Origin: DAHUYF01 sp035553515 | GTDB lineage: Bacteria > Pseudomonadota > Alphaproteobacteria > ATCC43930 > CGMCC-115725 | NCBI GenBank assembly: GCA_035553515.1 | Contig: DATNDG010000136.1 | Span: forward strand, 1-24,571 | Length of the DNA stretch: 24,571 nucleotides | Direction of reading: 5' to 3' | Part shown: positions 23,184 to 24,571 of the stretch, piece by piece | Position numbering within the stretch: the stretch's first letter is position 1 | Layout of the letters: each line of letters opens with the position of its first letter | Notes under the pieces: generated by a model | The model's database searches: none | What the model saw: the letters and a program-made list of their open reading frames with translations, nothing else | Told to the model about the DNA's origin: nothing | Translations under genes and position numbers: made by a program

Positions 23184-23405
23184 TCAGTGAGCCCAACGCC
23201 GGGCATGGTGCTGAGCCGCTTCGAGGTTTCCTTGCGCCTCTTCCGGCAAAAGCCTCGCGATCACGCCCATGGCGAGCTCGACAGAGATCTCGCTTGCTCC
23301 ACATTCCTTGAGTTGCTGCCGCAGCCAACCGTAGATCTCTTCATCCCCGGCTCTAAGGCCGACGGCAATCTCCTCAAGCATCTGCACCAACGATTCTGCT
23401 GCCAT
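23184..23405 (-). CDS. Small acidic hypothetical protein
   Basis: The 73-residue product has no signal peptide or membrane segment and looks fully helical. Its sequence begins MAAESLVQMLEEIAVGLRAG and contains WLRQQLKECGASEISVELA, with a single Cys. A very good GGAGGGG ribosome-binding site lies 4 bases before the ATG, which is the main reason for calling it. A longer plus-strand frame across the same bases has no such site and an unlikely composition. I do not recognise the family. It is convergent with cobC (6-base gap), so a role in B12 synthesis is not implied. Confidence 0.65.
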   Translation of the reverse strand: MAAESLVQMLEEIAVGLRAGDEEIYGWLRQQLKECGASEISVELAMGVIARLLPEEAQGNLEAAQHHARRWAH

Positions 23406-23552
23406 CGCGCCCCTCCATTCTACCAGCCCACAGGCTCATGGCTCGCGCTCGGTTTCTTGCGCTCCTGGTGCGGATCCCCCCCGACTCGCCGATCATACTT
23501 GGTCTTGCGTCACATAGACGTTGCGTAGCTGCAACAGTCCGGGTCTTTTCGA
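23406..23552. other. Intergenic region between the small acidic gene and the extensin-like gene
   Basis: No complete gene is seen. The plus strand at about 23468-23496 (TGGTGCGGATCCCCCCGACT and following bases) resembles the T-arm and acceptor end of a tRNA, but no anticodon arm or D arm can be found upstream. It may hold the promoter of the acidic protein gene. Confidence 0.4.
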
Positions 23553-24329
23553 CTAGTCGGCCCCAGGGCCGGTGAAGGGCAACGGTGTGACCGAGGCCGT
23601 TTTTGGGTCGCCCGCGGCTTGGGCCATGGGCACGCCGCGCCGGAGGATGGGCCGGCAATAGTGCGAGCCGTGCTCGGCATTGGTCAGCAGCAGGTCGACG
23701 TGAATGTGGTTGTAATGGAAGCGGTCGCTGCCGGGACCAAGCACCGTGTAAAACTCCTGGCAGGCGCCAGTGAACGCCGCCGCAAGGAATGCCTGCTCGC
23801 GCGGCGTTCCGCGCCACCAGGCATTGGCCACGGTAATGATCTGACCGTTCGCCAGGCGGAAGGCGGCGATATCGAGCGCATTGCCAAAGGCGTGCTCCGA
23901 GATGCGGCCCCAATTGTTGCCGTTTCGGCCGCGGCAGCCATACGAGGCGATCTGGCCGATCTCGATGACGCGGCTGCCGAAATAGCGGTAGGCAGCGGGC
24001 TGCACCGAGGTCTTGATCCAGCGATCGAGCGCGGCGGTGAGGGGGCAGCCAATTGTCGCAGGCGGCGTGACGGTGACGCGACCGTCCGCGAGACCCGAAA
24101 CGCGCAGTGGGCATTCGAGCCCGCACACCCCGGGACCGTCGATGGTCTCCATTGGAGTGACATAGGTCGAGGCGTGTACCGCGCCGCCGGTGAGGCAGGC
24201 CTCCTCGACCTTGCCACGCCACGGTGCGCGCTGGCCGGAATTGAAATTGCCGCCGGCGCAGCCGAACAGCGCGCCAAGGCACGCGGCTACGGAGAGGCCA
24301 ACTACGAGATACGCGACCCTCGCCCCCAT
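23553..24329 (-). CDS. Extensin-like C-terminal domain lipoprotein
   Basis: The 258-residue protein has a lipoprotein signal peptide, hydrophobic from about 5 to 22, with a lipobox ALFGC and Cys24 as the likely lipid anchor. From about residue 43 it matches the extensin-like C-terminal domain common in alphaproteobacteria: GLECPLRVSGLADGRVTVTP (70-89), IASYGCRGRNG (127-137), SEHAFGNALDIAAF (144-157) and SDRFHYNHIHVDLL (201-214). His146, Asp153 and the cluster His205, His208 and His210 resemble the metal-binding layout of MepA/VanY-type D,D-peptidases, so a role in peptidoglycan turnover is plausible. The activity has not, to my knowledge, been proven for the family. It is unrelated to B12 and marks the right border of the cob locus. 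Confidence 0.85.
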   Translation of the reverse strand: MGARVAYLVVGLSVAACLGALFGCAGGNFNSGQRAPWRGKVEEACLTGGAVHASTYVTPMETIDGPGVCGLECPLRVSGLADGRVTVTPPATIGCPLTAALDRWIKTSVQPAAYRYFGSRVIEIGQIASYGCRGRNGNNWGRISEHAFGNALDIAAFRLANGQIITVANAWWRGTPREQAFLAAAFTGACQEFYTVLGPGSDRFHYNHIHVDLLLTNAEHGSHYCRPILRRGVPMAQAAGDPKTASVTPLPFTGPGAD

Positions 24330-24337
24330 GGCCCGTA

Positions 24338-24351
24338 CCTTGGGGCCAAGG
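24338..24351. repeat. 14-bp inverted repeat in the leader of the extensin-like gene
   Basis: CCTTGG and CCAAGG flank two G bases (CCTTGGGGCCAAGG), 8 bases upstream of the ATG at 24329. On the minus strand the last AAGG of the repeat is the best ribosome-binding-site candidate, so the hairpin could affect translation. Confidence 0.4.
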
Positions 24352-24426
24352 GTCTGAACAAACTTTCAATGGGTCTTAACGATTGGCCCTATGTACGCGC
24401 CTGGGATTTTATCCGGCCCTCGGTCC

Positions 24427-24571
24427 TTAGCTGTGCTTCACGTGCCTATGCGTCGGCTGCGCCGGATGTGCGGCACCACATTTCGCGCAGACGCAGAAGG
24501 GGTCGCACTGCAGGGTCGAGCCCTTTGGGCAGAAGAATCCCTGTTCGACACAATCTGCCTTCTCGACCGGC
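24427..24571 (-). CDS. Cys-rich small hypothetical protein, 3' end only
   Basis: The last 47 codons of a frame that enters from beyond the right window edge end at a TAA at 24427-24429. The visible part has six cysteines spaced as C-x6-C-x7-C-x3-C-x-C-x2-C (parts: DCVEQGFFCPKG and QCDPFCVCAKCG), then a His/Pro-rich tail HPAQPTHRHVKHS. This dense, regular cysteine pattern argues for a real metal-binding or disulphide-rich protein rather than chance. I do not recognise the family. The start, and any signal peptide, lie outside the window. It is on the same strand as the extensin-like gene, 97 bases upstream of it. Confidence 0.5.
   Translation of the reverse strand, partial: PVEKADCVEQGFFCPKGSTLQCDPFCVCAKCGAAHPAQPTHRHVKHS

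Noticed and set aside
23440..23500. tRNA-like 3' end (T-arm and acceptor-like bases)
   Set aside because: No matching 5' acceptor strand, D arm or anticodon arm is present, so no tRNA can be called; at most it is a remnant.
1..24571. CRISPR array, insertion sequence, prophage or rRNA
   Set aside because: No regularly spaced repeats, transposase or integrase genes, terminal inverted repeats or rRNA sequence were seen.

Overview
The window is dominated by a nearly complete cobalamin (vitamin B12) biosynthesis and cobalt-uptake locus, about 1.48-23.2 kb. The oxygen-dependent genes cobG, cobN and cobW, the high GC content, the CbtAB cobalt transporter, the DUF1636-cobW-cobN order and the flanking extensin-like lipoprotein all suggest an aerobic alphaproteobacterium, most likely Hyphomicrobiales/Rhizobiales. 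That placement is an inference from gene content; no 16S rRNA or other marker is in the window.

Layout. Left flank (1-1.45 kb): the 3' part of a frameshifted diheme c-type cytochrome gene, about 500 bp without a convincing gene, and a small secreted Tyr-rich protein on the minus strand. Left arm (1.48-17.34 kb): a leftward series led by a cobalamin riboswitch, in the order DUF1636 protein, cobW, cobN, cobG, cobH, cobI, cobJ, cobL, cobE, cobM, cobB, cobS (cobV). Three genes on the opposite strand (cobK, cbiD, cobT) sit in the gaps of this series. Right arm (17.44-23.18 kb): a second cobalamin riboswitch on the plus strand leads cbtB, cbtA, cobU (cobP), cobO, cobQ and cobC, with cbiB inserted on the minus strand between cobQ and cobC. 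Right flank: a small acidic protein, an extensin-like C-terminal-domain lipoprotein, and the 3' end of a Cys-rich small protein, all on the minus strand.

How the genes fit together. CbtAB would bring in cobalt. CobI, CobG, CobJ, CobM, CbiD, CobK, CobL and CobH build hydrogenobyrinic acid from precorrin-2, with CbiD in the place CobF takes in the classical pathway. CobB amidates the a and c side chains and CobN is the large subunit of the cobaltochelatase. CobO adenosylates, CobQ makes cobyric acid, CobC and CbiB add the aminopropanol arm, and CobU, CobT and CobS assemble the nucleotide loop. Not in the window, and so expected elsewhere: cobA (precorrin-2 synthesis), the chelatase subunits CobS/CobT of the Pseudomonas denitrificans nomenclature, the cobalt reductase, and bluB for the lower ligand.

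The most notable architecture is the pair of back-to-back riboswitches, with plausible divergent promoters between them, and the alternating-strand packing. Two divergent gene pairs have overlapping start codons on opposite strands, and three convergent pairs overlap in their 3' coding ends. This resembles a noncontiguous-operon layout on a large scale. No CRISPR array, rRNA, complete tRNA, insertion sequence or prophage was recognised.
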